Below are positions 48,928-57,792 of a DNA stretch of 64,000 bases, in pieces. The DNA lies in contig JAJRZD010000024.1 of the NCBI GenBank assembly GCA_024275415.1, positions 1 through 64,000 of the forward strand. Reading direction: 5' to 3'. Origin of the DNA: an archaeon. GTDB lineage: Archaea > Asgardarchaeota > Thorarchaeia > Thorarchaeales > Thorarchaeaceae. The position numbers and the translations under genes are program-made. Below the pieces are notes generated by a model. The model searched no databases. It saw only the letters and a program-made list of their open reading frames with translations, and had not been told where the DNA came from. The first letter of the stretch is position 1, and each line of letters starts with the position of its first letter.

Positions 48928-50025
48928 GTGAACATCATGGGAGAAGTACGTGTTGCCATCGCAGGTCTCGGTAACTGTGCATCTGCACTTATCCAAGGGA
49001 CTCACTATTATCGACATGCCAAGGCTGAAGATGAAGTCCCAGGGCTTATGCATGTTGATTTTGGTGGCTATTATCCAAAAGACATCAAGTACGTCGCAGC
49101 ATTTGATGTGAACAGGAATAAGATTGGCTTGGACATCGCAGAGGCAATATGGGTCGAGCCAAACTGCTGTGCTGTTTTCGCACCTGATGTGCCAAAGACT
49201 GGCGTGAAAGTCCTTCCGGGTCCAATATCTGATGGCGTCGCTCCGCACATGAGAGAGTCTTTCTTCACATATGATGAGAACGAGGTAGAACCAGTAGATG
49301 TAGCCGAAGAGTTGCGCAGAGCAAAGGCAGACATGCTCATATCATATCTCCCAGTAGGAAGTGCTGATGCCGCACGAATCTATGCCGATGCCGCAATCGA
49401 GGCAGAGGTTGGCTTCATCAACGCATTTCCTGAATTCATCGTATCAGACCCTAACAGCCCCCATGCCCAGGCTTTCGAGAAGAAAGGGATTCCTGCTGCA
49501 GGTGATGATATCAAGAGCCAACTGGGCGCAACGATACTTCATCGGGTGTTGGCACAGCTCTTTGACAAAAGAGGTCTGATCCTAGAGAACACCTACCAAC
49601 TGAACATCGGGGGGAACACTGACTTCGAAAACATGCAAGTCGAGAACCGACTCAAGTCCAAGAGGATTAGCAAGACTGAAGCCGTCACCAGTTGTGTAGA
49701 CTATGAACTCCCAACAAAGATTGGACCAAGCGATTATGTCCCATTCCTTGAGGACAACAAGGTCTGTTACATCAGTATGCGGTCAAAGGCTTTTGGAGAC
49801 CTCCCACTTGATCTTGATTTGAAACTATCAGTTCAGGACTCACCGAACAGTGGTGGGGTGATTATCGATGTGGCACGCGCTGTCAAGATCGCTCTGGATA
49901 GGGGGGTAGGCGGCGAACTGTCCAGTATCAGCTCGTACAGTTTCAAGCACCCACGATATCAGATTGACGACTTCGAAGCACGGAAACGGGTTGATGAATT
50001 CATCGAGGGGAAGCGAGAGAGGTAA
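48928..50025 (+). CDS. Myo-inositol-1-phosphate synthase
   Basis: VAIAGLGNCASALIQG, GGYYPKDIKYVAAFDVNRNKIG, AAGDDIKSQLGATILHRVLA, NIGGNTDFENM. Confidence 0.94.
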   Translation: MNIMGEVRVAIAGLGNCASALIQGTHYYRHAKAEDEVPGLMHVDFGGYYPKDIKYVAAFDVNRNKIGLDIAEAIWVEPNCCAVFAPDVPKTGVKVLPGPISDGVAPHMRESFFTYDENEVEPVDVAEELRRAKADMLISYLPVGSADAARIYADAAIEAEVGFINAFPEFIVSDPNSPHAQAFEKKGIPAAGDDIKSQLGATILHRVLAQLFDKRGLILENTYQLNIGGNTDFENMQVENRLKSKRISKTEAVTSCVDYELPTKIGPSDYVPFLEDNKVCYISMRSKAFGDLPLDLDLKLSVQDSPNSGGVIIDVARAVKIALDRGVGGELSSISSYSFKHPRYQIDDFEARKRVDEFIEGKRER

Positions 50026-50044
50026 TCGCTGGTATTGAGATAGT

Positions 50045-50080
50045 GCCTTCCGATTGAAGGCGCCATCCCATTTCTTTTTG
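50045..50080 (+). terminator. Terminator-like hairpin after inositol-1-phosphate synthase
   Basis: GCCTTC-CGATT-GAAGGC followed by CCCATTTCTTTTTG. Confidence 0.5.
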
Positions 50081-50117
50081 CTCTAGCATTGACACTTGAC
50101 GCAATAAAAACCAAGGG

Positions 50118-50154
50118 TGCGCCATCTTTAAACAAAAGAATTTTTGATGGCGCA
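50118..50154. repeat. 9-bp perfect inverted repeat
   Basis: TGCGCCATC (50118-50126) and GATGGCGCA (50146-50154); a further GCGCCATC lies at about 50060-50067. Confidence 0.55.
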
Positions 50155-50165
50155 TTTGTTCCAGA

Positions 50166-51302
50166 CTAGATTCCAGTGAAACTATCAACCGTCTTCTGGT
50201 CTAATCGTTTGATCACTTCGACAACCAACTGCACTGCTGCTTCCACGTCGCCCAAATCAAGGATGCCATGATGCGAGTGGATATAGCGGGTAGGAATCCC
50301 AAGGAACAAGGAAGGAGCACCCATTCCAGCCAAGTGAATCTGTCCGGCATCGGTGCCTCCAGCAGGAAGAAACGCGGCTTGATGTTTGATACCCACCTCT
50401 TCAGCTACCTCAAGGACAAACTTCCTCAAGCGAGGGTTAGGAATCATCGAGCCATCACCAGCTGATATTGCCACTCCTTTACCCATTTTCTGGACAAGTC
50501 CCTTTGAACCAGGCGAATCTCCAGAGATATCGACATCTAGTGCAAAGCCAATATCAGGTTGAATCATCTGAGCAGAGGTCTTGGCGCCACGGAGACCTAC
50601 CTCCTCCTGCACCGTTGACACCGCATAGACTGTGTTAGGATGCTCGATGTTCTCTTCTGCAAGTCGCCGGAGGGCCTCCAATATGATGAACACTCCGATA
50701 CGATCGTCGAATGCCTTGGCAGAAACAAGGGTGACCTCGACAGTCTTCTCCTCGGCATCCTTATCATCCTCATCTTTCTCCTTGCGCTCACGTTTCATAG
50801 TCCGGAAATACGAAAGCGGTACAGCAGGATCTCCTACACGTATGCCCAGCGCCTCCACCTCTTTCTTCGATGAGCAGCCAATGTCAATGTACATCTTGTC
50901 TTTTGTCACTACCTTGCTGCGTTCCTCTGGCGAAAGCACATGTGGGGGTGGTGCCCCTATCACACCGACGATCTTGTCACCTCCCTTGAAGGGACGTATG
51001 ACAACCTCCTGTGTGAGAAGTGTCTGATCCCACCATCCGCCCAATTGATGGAATTTAAGGTAGCCCTCTTTTGTGATTTCTTTGATGACGAAACCAATCT
51101 CGTCCACATGCCCAGCGAGCATGATTTTTGGTCCCGAGTTCCCCTTCTTGAACACGACGGAACCGAGCCTATCGAACAGAATCTCATCGGCAAATTGTTT
51201 CCCATACTCGTGCGCGATTCTCTGAGCCTCTGATTCGTGTCCACTGGGACCGAAGGCATTGCAGAGGTTTTCTAGGAATTTGATATCAAGTGTGTTAACC
51301 AT
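50166..51302 (-). CDS. M42 family aminopeptidase (TET/glutamyl aminopeptidase-like)
   Basis: LCNAFGPSGHE, LAGHVDEIGFVIKEI, KAFDDRIGVFI, VSTVQEEVGLRGAKT, GTDAGQIH, HSHHGI. Confidence 0.95.
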   Translation of the reverse strand: MVNTLDIKFLENLCNAFGPSGHESEAQRIAHEYGKQFADEILFDRLGSVVFKKGNSGPKIMLAGHVDEIGFVIKEITKEGYLKFHQLGGWWDQTLLTQEVVIRPFKGGDKIVGVIGAPPPHVLSPEERSKVVTKDKMYIDIGCSSKKEVEALGIRVGDPAVPLSYFRTMKRERKEKDEDDKDAEEKTVEVTLVSAKAFDDRIGVFIILEALRRLAEENIEHPNTVYAVSTVQEEVGLRGAKTSAQMIQPDIGFALDVDISGDSPGSKGLVQKMGKGVAISAGDGSMIPNPRLRKFVLEVAEEVGIKHQAAFLPAGGTDAGQIHLAGMGAPSLFLGIPTRYIHSHHGILDLGDVEAAVQLVVEVIKRLDQKTVDSFTGI

Positions 51303-51388
51303 CAACAACCATCTCAAATCATGGGTTTGTGATAGTTTGAACAATAGGTAGCGACTATAGTGTGTTTTGGTCAGTACAACGCTGGCTA

Positions 51389-51919
51389 TCAGACAGTTGA
51401 CTGCGCCAGCATATAGAACGCTTCCTCGATATTCTGCCCAGTGAGCGCGCTAGTTTCAAGGTAGGCGACCAGACCGTTCTCCTCCACAAACTGCTCACCC
51501 ATCTCAGTAGTGATTACTCTTTCATCGGCAAGATCAATCTTATTGGCAAGGAGGATGATGGGGATCCGCATACCCAATGCGGAATCAGTTTCTTCGAGCC
51601 ATCGTGGCAATTCCAGCCATGTGTTTTTACGGGTCACATCAAAAACGAGTAGTGCACCCTTTGAGCCCTTGTAGTAGCTCTTTCTGATGAAATCAAATCG
51701 ATCCTGACCTGCGAGATCCCACACAAGTAATTTGACCTTGACATCCGATCCAGCCTGAGATTTCACTGATACCGTCTTGACGGCGAATTGAGAGCCGATG
51801 GTAACGATGTATTGGTCTGAGAATTTCTGAGTCAAGAAGCGGTTCACGATTGCAGTCTTACCACTCCCACCAGCTCCTATCATACATACCTTTCTCATGT
51901 AGTCAAAAGATTCGCTCAT
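51389..51919 (-). CDS. Rab/Ras-like small GTPase
   Basis: CMIGAGGSGKTAIVNRFL, VTIGSQFA, LLVWDLAGQDRFDFIRKSYYKGSKGALLVFDVT, LANKIDL, ETSALTGQN. Confidence 0.93.
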   Translation of the reverse strand: MSESFDYMRKVCMIGAGGSGKTAIVNRFLTQKFSDQYIVTIGSQFAVKTVSVKSQAGSDVKVKLLVWDLAGQDRFDFIRKSYYKGSKGALLVFDVTRKNTWLELPRWLEETDSALGMRIPIILLANKIDLADERVITTEMGEQFVEENGLVAYLETSALTGQNIEEAFYMLAQSTV

Positions 51920-52111
51920 TCTGGGTTGTCCTCTTGATTATAGATTTTGAAAGCGTTCCAAAGTTCCCTGCCGAGGGAGTGGTTCCGCTGTATTTAGGCT
52001 TTTTCGGAGTAGATACCTGACTTGTATGGCGCGTTCCAGATAAATGAAACGTTCGTGTACGAAGGGATTATATCGGAATGTCCGCTTTCAGCAGTTGCCG
52101 GGAGGATTATA

Positions 52112-52300
52112 ATGAACCTGATTACCGTCAAGATGAGCGAAATTTACGTGAAAGGATTAGATAGACTGGTAGAGATGGGAATGTACCCTTCACGGAGTGA
52201 AGCAATTAGGGTGGCAATCAGGGATCTTTTGATGAAAGAACTCTGGCCAATCGAAGGTCTCCCTGGCAGATTGGGCAAAGAGGACGACCAGATCGAATAG
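52112..52300 (+). CDS. Ribbon-helix-helix (CopG/MetJ-like) regulator
   Basis: ITVKMSEIYVKGLDRLVEMGMYPSRSEAIRVAIRDLLMKEL. Confidence 0.88.
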   Translation: MNLITVKMSEIYVKGLDRLVEMGMYPSRSEAIRVAIRDLLMKELWPIEGLPGRLGKEDDQIE

Positions 52301-52385
52301 GCACCCTGTTGTACCACACCCGAAAGAATGATTAGGACAGGATTCTGCACGGATACATGACACGCTACATGGAGGACATTCGCAA

Positions 52386-52898
52386 TTGAATATTCGAATC
52401 CTATTCAAGAGTTTCAAGTTTGCATTTCGTGCTCGGAAACGTGTATTCTCATTCATAGTCATCTATGCAATGCTGTACGTATTTGTCGCAAAAGGCATTG
52501 ACCTATTGGGAGTCCCATCGCTACTGATGGCATTCATAGTAGCCACCATATATGCCATCCTTATAGCTCAATTCCGTCGCAGGGATATCGCCATCCTGAA
52601 ATGTGTTTCTTGGAGTAATTCAGAGATACTGCTCCTTTTGATTGGAGAGGTAATTCTTGTATCATTCACGGCATTCCTGATTGTATTTCAACTGAGTGTA
52701 GAGATACTAGGACTGATGGCCTATTTTGGAACCATTGGCACTGCATTGTTCACAGACATCTATAATGCGATTGCAATCGAGGCAGGGCCCATGGCCACTA
52801 CATTGTTCTACATCATCATCCTTCAGATTCCGGGACTGGTGCTGGCACAGCTAAGGGCAATGAGCATCCCGCCTATGAAGGCTCTTAGGGAGGAATGA
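52386..52898 (+). CDS. Short FtsX-like ABC transporter membrane protein
   Basis: About four TM segments; RRRDIAILKCVSWSNSEILLLLIGEVILVSFTAFLI; C-terminal RAMSIPPMKALREE; paired with ATPase. Confidence 0.72.
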   Translation: MNIRILFKSFKFAFRARKRVFSFIVIYAMLYVFVAKGIDLLGVPSLLMAFIVATIYAILIAQFRRRDIAILKCVSWSNSEILLLLIGEVILVSFTAFLIVFQLSVEILGLMAYFGTIGTALFTDIYNAIAIEAGPMATTLFYIIILQIPGLVLAQLRAMSIPPMKALREE

Positions 52899-52902
52899 TA
52901 AC

Positions 52903-53589
52903 ATGGCAAATCCAATAATCAGGCTTGAGGGTGTAGACAAAGAGTATGGTAGGGGAAAGAACACTGTTGCCGCACTGAAGAACATCAACTTGGAAATTCA
53001 GCCAGGCGAGTTCATCGCCGTAGTTGGACCTTCGGGTTGTGGGAAGTCCACGTTATTGCATGTGATGGCAGGACTTGAACAGCCATCTGATGGGAGGATA
53101 TTGCTCGACGGTGTGGATGTCACACTGATAAGCGAACGCGACCTCCCAAAGGTGAGAGCACAGAAGATTGGTTTCGTCTTTCAGTCATTCCTCTTAATCG
53201 AGGATCTGACAGCATATGAGAACATTGAAGCCGTCCTGTGGCCAATCGAGGAGTACAACAAGGAAAAGCAGGAATCAATGACACTTGATGTCCTTCGTGA
53301 GGTGGATATGCTTGAGCGTAGAGACCATCGTCCGTTGCAGCTTAGCGGGGGAGAACAGCAACGTATAGCAATCGCCCGCGCATTGGTCAATAGTCCTCCA
53401 ATTCTTTTCTGCGACGAGCCTACTGGAAATCTTGACTCGGGGACTGGAGATACAATCATGAAACTGATTGCACGACTGAACCGAGAACGAAAGATGACTG
53501 TTGTGCTGGTCACACATAATGAAGAATTGACAAAATATGCAAAGCGTGTTGTCCGGATGAGAGATGGTGCAATCACATCGATTAAGTAG
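52903..53589 (+). CDS. ABC transporter ATP-binding protein (LolD/MacB-type)
   Basis: VGPSGCGKSTLLHVMAGLEQPSDG, LSGGEQQRIAIARAL, ILFCDEPTGNLDS. Confidence 0.96.
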   Translation: MANPIIRLEGVDKEYGRGKNTVAALKNINLEIQPGEFIAVVGPSGCGKSTLLHVMAGLEQPSDGRILLDGVDVTLISERDLPKVRAQKIGFVFQSFLLIEDLTAYENIEAVLWPIEEYNKEKQESMTLDVLREVDMLERRDHRPLQLSGGEQQRIAIARALVNSPPILFCDEPTGNLDSGTGDTIMKLIARLNRERKMTVVLVTHNEELTKYAKRVVRMRDGAITSIK

Positions 53590-53620
53590 GGGCCGCCAGT
53601 ACGGCGGTGCCCCCTTTTTT
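53589..53620 (+). terminator. Strong intrinsic terminator-like hairpin with T6
   Basis: GGGGCCGCC-AGTA-CGGCGGTGCCCC-CTTTTTT overlapping the ABC ATPase stop. Confidence 0.7.
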
Positions 53621-53675
53621 GAAATTAGGCTAGATGCTAATTATTATAGGCATAGCGCGTGGAGTGCCATTTGTG

Positions 53676-54506
53676 ATGGAGAAAGCTGAATGCAAACACT
53701 TGCTGGACAAAGCCGAAAAAGAGGCAAAGCAAGGCAATAATGAAACATCCGCAGAGTTGTTTGTGTCAGCGGCTAAATGTTGGTCCAGATGGGAGTTTTT
53801 TAGCAAGGCGGCAAAGGCTTACGAACGAGCTTACGAGCACGCGATGCTGGCACACAAATATGCAGAAGCAGCTGAAAGTATGAAATCTGCAGGGTATTGT
53901 TGGATCCGAGAGAGCGAGCATGAGAAATTTGAGGTGGACTATCAGATTGCGTCTGAGGCATACATCTATGCTGCTGAGGAAGAAAAAAATCCTGTCAGAT
54001 TTGTTGATGGGGCATTCTGTGCCATAGTCGGTGGAGACTTGGAGCTAGCTCGTCAATTGATACATGCTGCGGCAGAAACAACGAAGGGTAAAGCCAAGGA
54101 GATGATCAATCTTTGCCTGATGCTCAATGAGTATCATTTTGGAGATGCAGACATGTATATTGAAGCTGCACTGACGCGAGTCTTAGATAGAAATGCGATA
54201 AAGGAGATTCGTGAGATGTTTTTCCTGTCCTTTGCGGCTTTTGTCCGTTCATCGTTGGAGTCTGAAGTTGCAGTGACTGTCAATAGCCTCTCTGAAAGCA
54301 CCGGACTCGATAAACATAAAGTAAGACAGATGGTTAATCGGGGGATTGTACAGGGACATATCCCAGCTTATTTGGATCAGGATTCGGAGGAGTTGGTGAT
54401 TGATAGCGACCGCTTGGATCTTTCGGATCTCCGAAGAAGGAAACGACCAATTCTCAGCAGGGATCTACGTGACCCTGGCGCATGGGACATGCAACTTGAT
54501 GATTGA
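53676..54506 (+). CDS. Alpha-SNAP/TPR-like helical protein with PCI-like winged helix
   Basis: SAELFVSAAKCWSRWEFFSKAAKAYERAYEHAMLAHKYAEAAESMKSAG helical repeats; VNSLSESTGLDKHKVRQMVNRGIVQGHIPAYLDQDSEELVI. Confidence 0.65.
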   Translation: MEKAECKHLLDKAEKEAKQGNNETSAELFVSAAKCWSRWEFFSKAAKAYERAYEHAMLAHKYAEAAESMKSAGYCWIRESEHEKFEVDYQIASEAYIYAAEEEKNPVRFVDGAFCAIVGGDLELARQLIHAAAETTKGKAKEMINLCLMLNEYHFGDADMYIEAALTRVLDRNAIKEIREMFFLSFAAFVRSSLESEVAVTVNSLSESTGLDKHKVRQMVNRGIVQGHIPAYLDQDSEELVIDSDRLDLSDLRRRKRPILSRDLRDPGAWDMQLDD

Positions 54507-54654
54507 ATGGTGAGGGGCTATGCTAGTTCACGCATGCAAGATTAAAATTGGAGTGCTTACTCGGTAGTGTATACCATAAGGCAGGAGTCGGTGCATATCG
54601 TCGAAAGCATTTTTAGTACGATTGCGTCACTGACTACCTGCATAAACGGCAACT

Positions 54655-54885
54655 ATGGGTGTAAAACTAATGAAAGACGGGCTGAAATGGCTTCAATGTC
54701 CTGTATGTAAGGAAACGATATCATGGCAGGTTCCGAAGGAAGCTCTAAAGGGAGTGAAGCGGTTTCCAGCGCCAGTAATCATCAAACATCATGATCACTA
54801 TATTATCTGTTATATGGACAGTCACTTCCAGCTGGCCGATACAGAAGCTGCATTATCGTGTGTCGAAGGTAGCTCTCGGAAATAA
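54655..54885 (+). CDS. Small hypothetical protein with CxxC
   Basis: MGVKLMKDGLKWLQCPVCKETISW...VIIKHHDHYIICYMDSHFQLADTEAA. Confidence 0.5.
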   Translation: MGVKLMKDGLKWLQCPVCKETISWQVPKEALKGVKRFPAPVIIKHHDHYIICYMDSHFQLADTEAALSCVEGSSRK

Positions 54886-54896
54886 GTCATTTCGTT

Positions 54897-55439
54897 TTAC
54901 GAGTCCAGCCCGTTGTCAAGTGCCCATTCCAGAACTTGTGCAGCCTGTGTGCTTGAAATTCCCCAAATTTGTAACTTGTTGATGAGTTCTCGGATACCAT
55001 CGACCCAGTCCTTGAGAAGATCACGTATTCGAAAGACGACATTAGCGTTCTCTGACTCCTTTAGTATAGACAAGAACTTGGTGACAAGGCTCTGCGAGAA
55101 GACAAGAATTGTTTCAAGTCGAGCAATCCACTCTTCACGAGGCAGACCGGTCAATGTCTGTGCCACTGAAAGGTGGTAATCATACTGCGTAGCGAAGTAT
55201 CTGAGACGCCAGCTCAGGAATTCAATCAGTAGTGTTCGATAGGCATCGCTTGGCGCAGTCCTCATAAGAAGTAGCAAGAATCGTTCGGTCATCTCATCTG
55301 CCGACACACTGGCTTCGTAGAATTGAGCCATTGCCTGTTGGTACTGACCATTGGACAAACTCTTTTCTGCATCATGCGCGGCATTCTTGAACTTCTGAAC
55401 GAGGGATCTAGTAGAGTCGAGTTCATAGTTAGGGGTCAC
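54897..55439 (-). CDS. Hypothetical helical protein
   Basis: ORF in operon-like array with 55442-55879. Confidence 0.55.
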   Translation of the reverse strand: MTPNYELDSTRSLVQKFKNAAHDAEKSLSNGQYQQAMAQFYEASVSADEMTERFLLLLMRTAPSDAYRTLLIEFLSWRLRYFATQYDYHLSVAQTLTGLPREEWIARLETILVFSQSLVTKFLSILKESENANVVFRIRDLLKDWVDGIRELINKLQIWGISSTQAAQVLEWALDNGLDS

Positions 55440-55441
55440 CG

Positions 55442-55879
55442 TTACTTTGCACCTCCTTTCGTAACACCATACTCGTCTCCCGTAAGATAGACAGTTTCCA
55501 CCTCGTGGACAACATCTAAGCTACGAAGCCATGCAATGAACTCTTCAATTTTGTCCTTGTCTTGGATAGCGAAGTAGCCCTCCCACAAGCATGAATCCTC
55601 TAGCGGGCAGAACCCAGTTGAATGAAGCAATCGGATATCGGATTGACGAATCCTCGCATAAAGTATGTGGGATGCTTCGGTGAATGAGCCCAGATCTAAC
55701 GAAACGCGGACATGAACTGTGAAATTGGAGATTATTGGTATCACGCGCAAGAAGCCGCTCCTAGAACGTATTATGAGTACCTCGGATTTGTCCTGTAACC
55801 CAATTGCATTGAGGTGTTGTTTTATACTAATCATGCCGTCTGTTATTTTTGAAACCGACCCCTCAGTTAGTTGTTTCAT
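55442..55879 (-). CDS. Hypothetical protein
   Basis: Start reset to MKQLTEGSVSKITDG (55879), overlapping the upstream HTH gene stop by a few nt; the ORF track start at 55999 is too early. Confidence 0.55.
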   Translation of the reverse strand: MKQLTEGSVSKITDGMISIKQHLNAIGLQDKSEVLIIRSRSGFLRVIPIISNFTVHVRVSLDLGSFTEASHILYARIRQSDIRLLHSTGFCPLEDSCLWEGYFAIQDKDKIEEFIAWLRSLDVVHEVETVYLTGDEYGVTKGGAK

Positions 55880-56145
55880 ACATTCCATCCTACTAGTTCT
55901 TTCAAAACTTTGCTGCCATATTGTGTCTTGAGATATCGCCCCTTCTCGATGCGTATCAGTCCTAAGGTGGATAACAGGGGAATCTTTACCGCCAGACACG
56001 ACTTGCTTATGGTTCCCAACCGGGTGATATCAGCATTTGTCTGGCATCCCTGAAAGATAAGAGTGAGTATTTCAATCCCAAGTTCACCTAGGAGGTATCC
56101 AATGGTTGAGATGTCCAATCTCTTTTCTAGTTCACTGGGACCCAT
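55876..56145 (-). CDS. Winged-helix regulator-like protein
   Basis: IGYLLGELGIEILTLIFQGCQTNADITRLGTISKSCLAVKIPLLSTLGLIRIEKGRYLKT. Confidence 0.55.
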   Translation of the reverse strand: MGPSELEKRLDISTIGYLLGELGIEILTLIFQGCQTNADITRLGTISKSCLAVKIPLLSTLGLIRIEKGRYLKTQYGSKVLKELVGWNV

Positions 56146-56207
56146 TTCAGGTTTGTATATTAACTATATGCGGAAAAAGAAAGCTGCGATGTCCTCTAAG
56201 AGAGCAC

Positions 56208-57185
56208 CTATCTTTCAAGGGGGGGCGGGTTGTTCACTTTGAAGTAGTCGGATGCACTTGCCCAGTGTTGAAAGTCTGGAGATGGAGGTGCGTTTCTATA
56301 CAGTTGTGCTCTTTTTGCCTCTAACGCATTGACAGGACGTCCAGCCAATTCTGCCATTGTAAGAACCTCATTTGCGTTTGATTGAGACCCAGAAAACACA
56401 GGAGCCATCCACTGATCCCAGCCCTTAGCTCGCAAGAGATGATGATCAACAACCAGGTATCGGGTAGACTTTGCTAATTCCACTAACGAATGAAGTGCAT
56501 CTTGCTCGTCCGACCTTGTAAATTGTCTTAGGTAAATCGGGGGACCACCGACGATAATGACCTCAGCATTGAATGATAGGAGATACTCCAAGGTCAGTCG
56601 AGATATGGGCCCTTGCACATCGGGAGCGAACAGCACTCTCTTCGAGTCATAATCGATACATACCGCAAGCACGAAGCCAAGAGCGCTGCCTTCAGGCCCG
56701 TGTGACAAAGGATGTGAGAAGACCACCGTAGTTTCGTCGAACTTGAATTCCTTGCCGTCTGCAATTTCCAATATGGCACTGTTTGCAAGATCCTTTTCAA
56801 AATAGTATGCACGCCTTCGTTGCGAGGCGTTGATGTTCGTGCGGCCATCCTTCATCAGCACATGTTTCCCCCCATATATCCGGATTCTATCGTCAGGTGT
56901 ACTGAGATTGTATCTAAAATTCGTCGCACCAGGTCGTACATGGTCGAAATGATAGTGTGAAACAGTGATGATGTCGCACTCTCTTGCATGCACCTCAATC
57001 CTTGCAAGTGCCTCCTGCAATGCCTTGTATTCAAGGGGGTGAGGCTCGTAGGGATACCTGAAAGCCAATGCAGCAGATGCATCTAGGAGGACGGATACAT
57101 CGGGAGTGTCAATTCTTGTACAAAGAGAACGAACTCCCATGCTCTCTGCTGCTAGAGGCTGAATTTCGATATTCCCAAGTTTCAA
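56208..57185 (-). CDS. UPF0282-type MBL-fold metallo-hydrolase
   Basis: AAESMGVRSLCTRIDTPDVSVLLDASAAL...VSHYHFDHVRPG...FSHPLSHGPEGSALG. Confidence 0.88.
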   Translation of the reverse strand: MKLGNIEIQPLAAESMGVRSLCTRIDTPDVSVLLDASAALAFRYPYEPHPLEYKALQEALARIEVHARECDIITVSHYHFDHVRPGATNFRYNLSTPDDRIRIYGGKHVLMKDGRTNINASQRRRAYYFEKDLANSAILEIADGKEFKFDETTVVFSHPLSHGPEGSALGFVLAVCIDYDSKRVLFAPDVQGPISRLTLEYLLSFNAEVIIVGGPPIYLRQFTRSDEQDALHSLVELAKSTRYLVVDHHLLRAKGWDQWMAPVFSGSQSNANEVLTMAELAGRPVNALEAKRAQLYRNAPPSPDFQHWASASDYFKVNNPPPLER

Positions 57186-57679
57186 TGCATGACCTCACGA
57201 TAGTAGTTAAGGTGGTATACCCCATCCTCTTGGACAAGCTCTGCCTCATGATACGCAAGGTTGTCGTGGGATTGGGAGTTGAATCGCTTGAACATCTCGT
57301 AGTCTGAAGGGAGGATTTTACCTTCCATGTCATTGATCTGGTCATGAGTGAAAAGCGCCATGTCTCCTTCTTGATGGGATGGGGTGAACGAGTCTATATG
57401 CGCGTCCCCAACAAAGATGATGAAATGTGCTTGCAACGAACCAGTGGGTGATACCAGTCGCTCAGACACAATGCCTTTCAGTGTATAGCCACTAATTGTG
57501 GTTGCACCAGTTTCTTCCATGACTTCCCTGATGGCAGCTGAAGGTATATGCTCCCCAATATCGACCTTCCCTCCAACCAAGCTCCAGAGATTCTCATATG
57601 GTGGATTTCTTCGTTTCAGGAGCAGGTATTTTTCATCCAAACGAAGGATAGTGATTGCGATAGGTATGATCTTTGTCAT
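57182..57679 (-). CDS. NUDIX hydrolase
   Basis: GGKVDIGEHIPSAAIREVMEETGATT Nudix box. Confidence 0.93.
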   Translation of the reverse strand: MTKIIPIAITILRLDEKYLLLKRRNPPYENLWSLVGGKVDIGEHIPSAAIREVMEETGATTISGYTLKGIVSERLVSPTGSLQAHFIIFVGDAHIDSFTPSHQEGDMALFTHDQINDMEGKILPSDYEMFKRFNSQSHDNLAYHEAELVQEDGVYHLNYYREVMH

Positions 57680-57792
57680 CGTACAAACCAGCGTGTAAGC
57701 TGCAATGTGCCTTACTGCTATAAATGATATCTGCGAACTTGAATACGAAAATTCTTAGCGTTTTTATCATGTTCTCAAACGGACGCATTACG

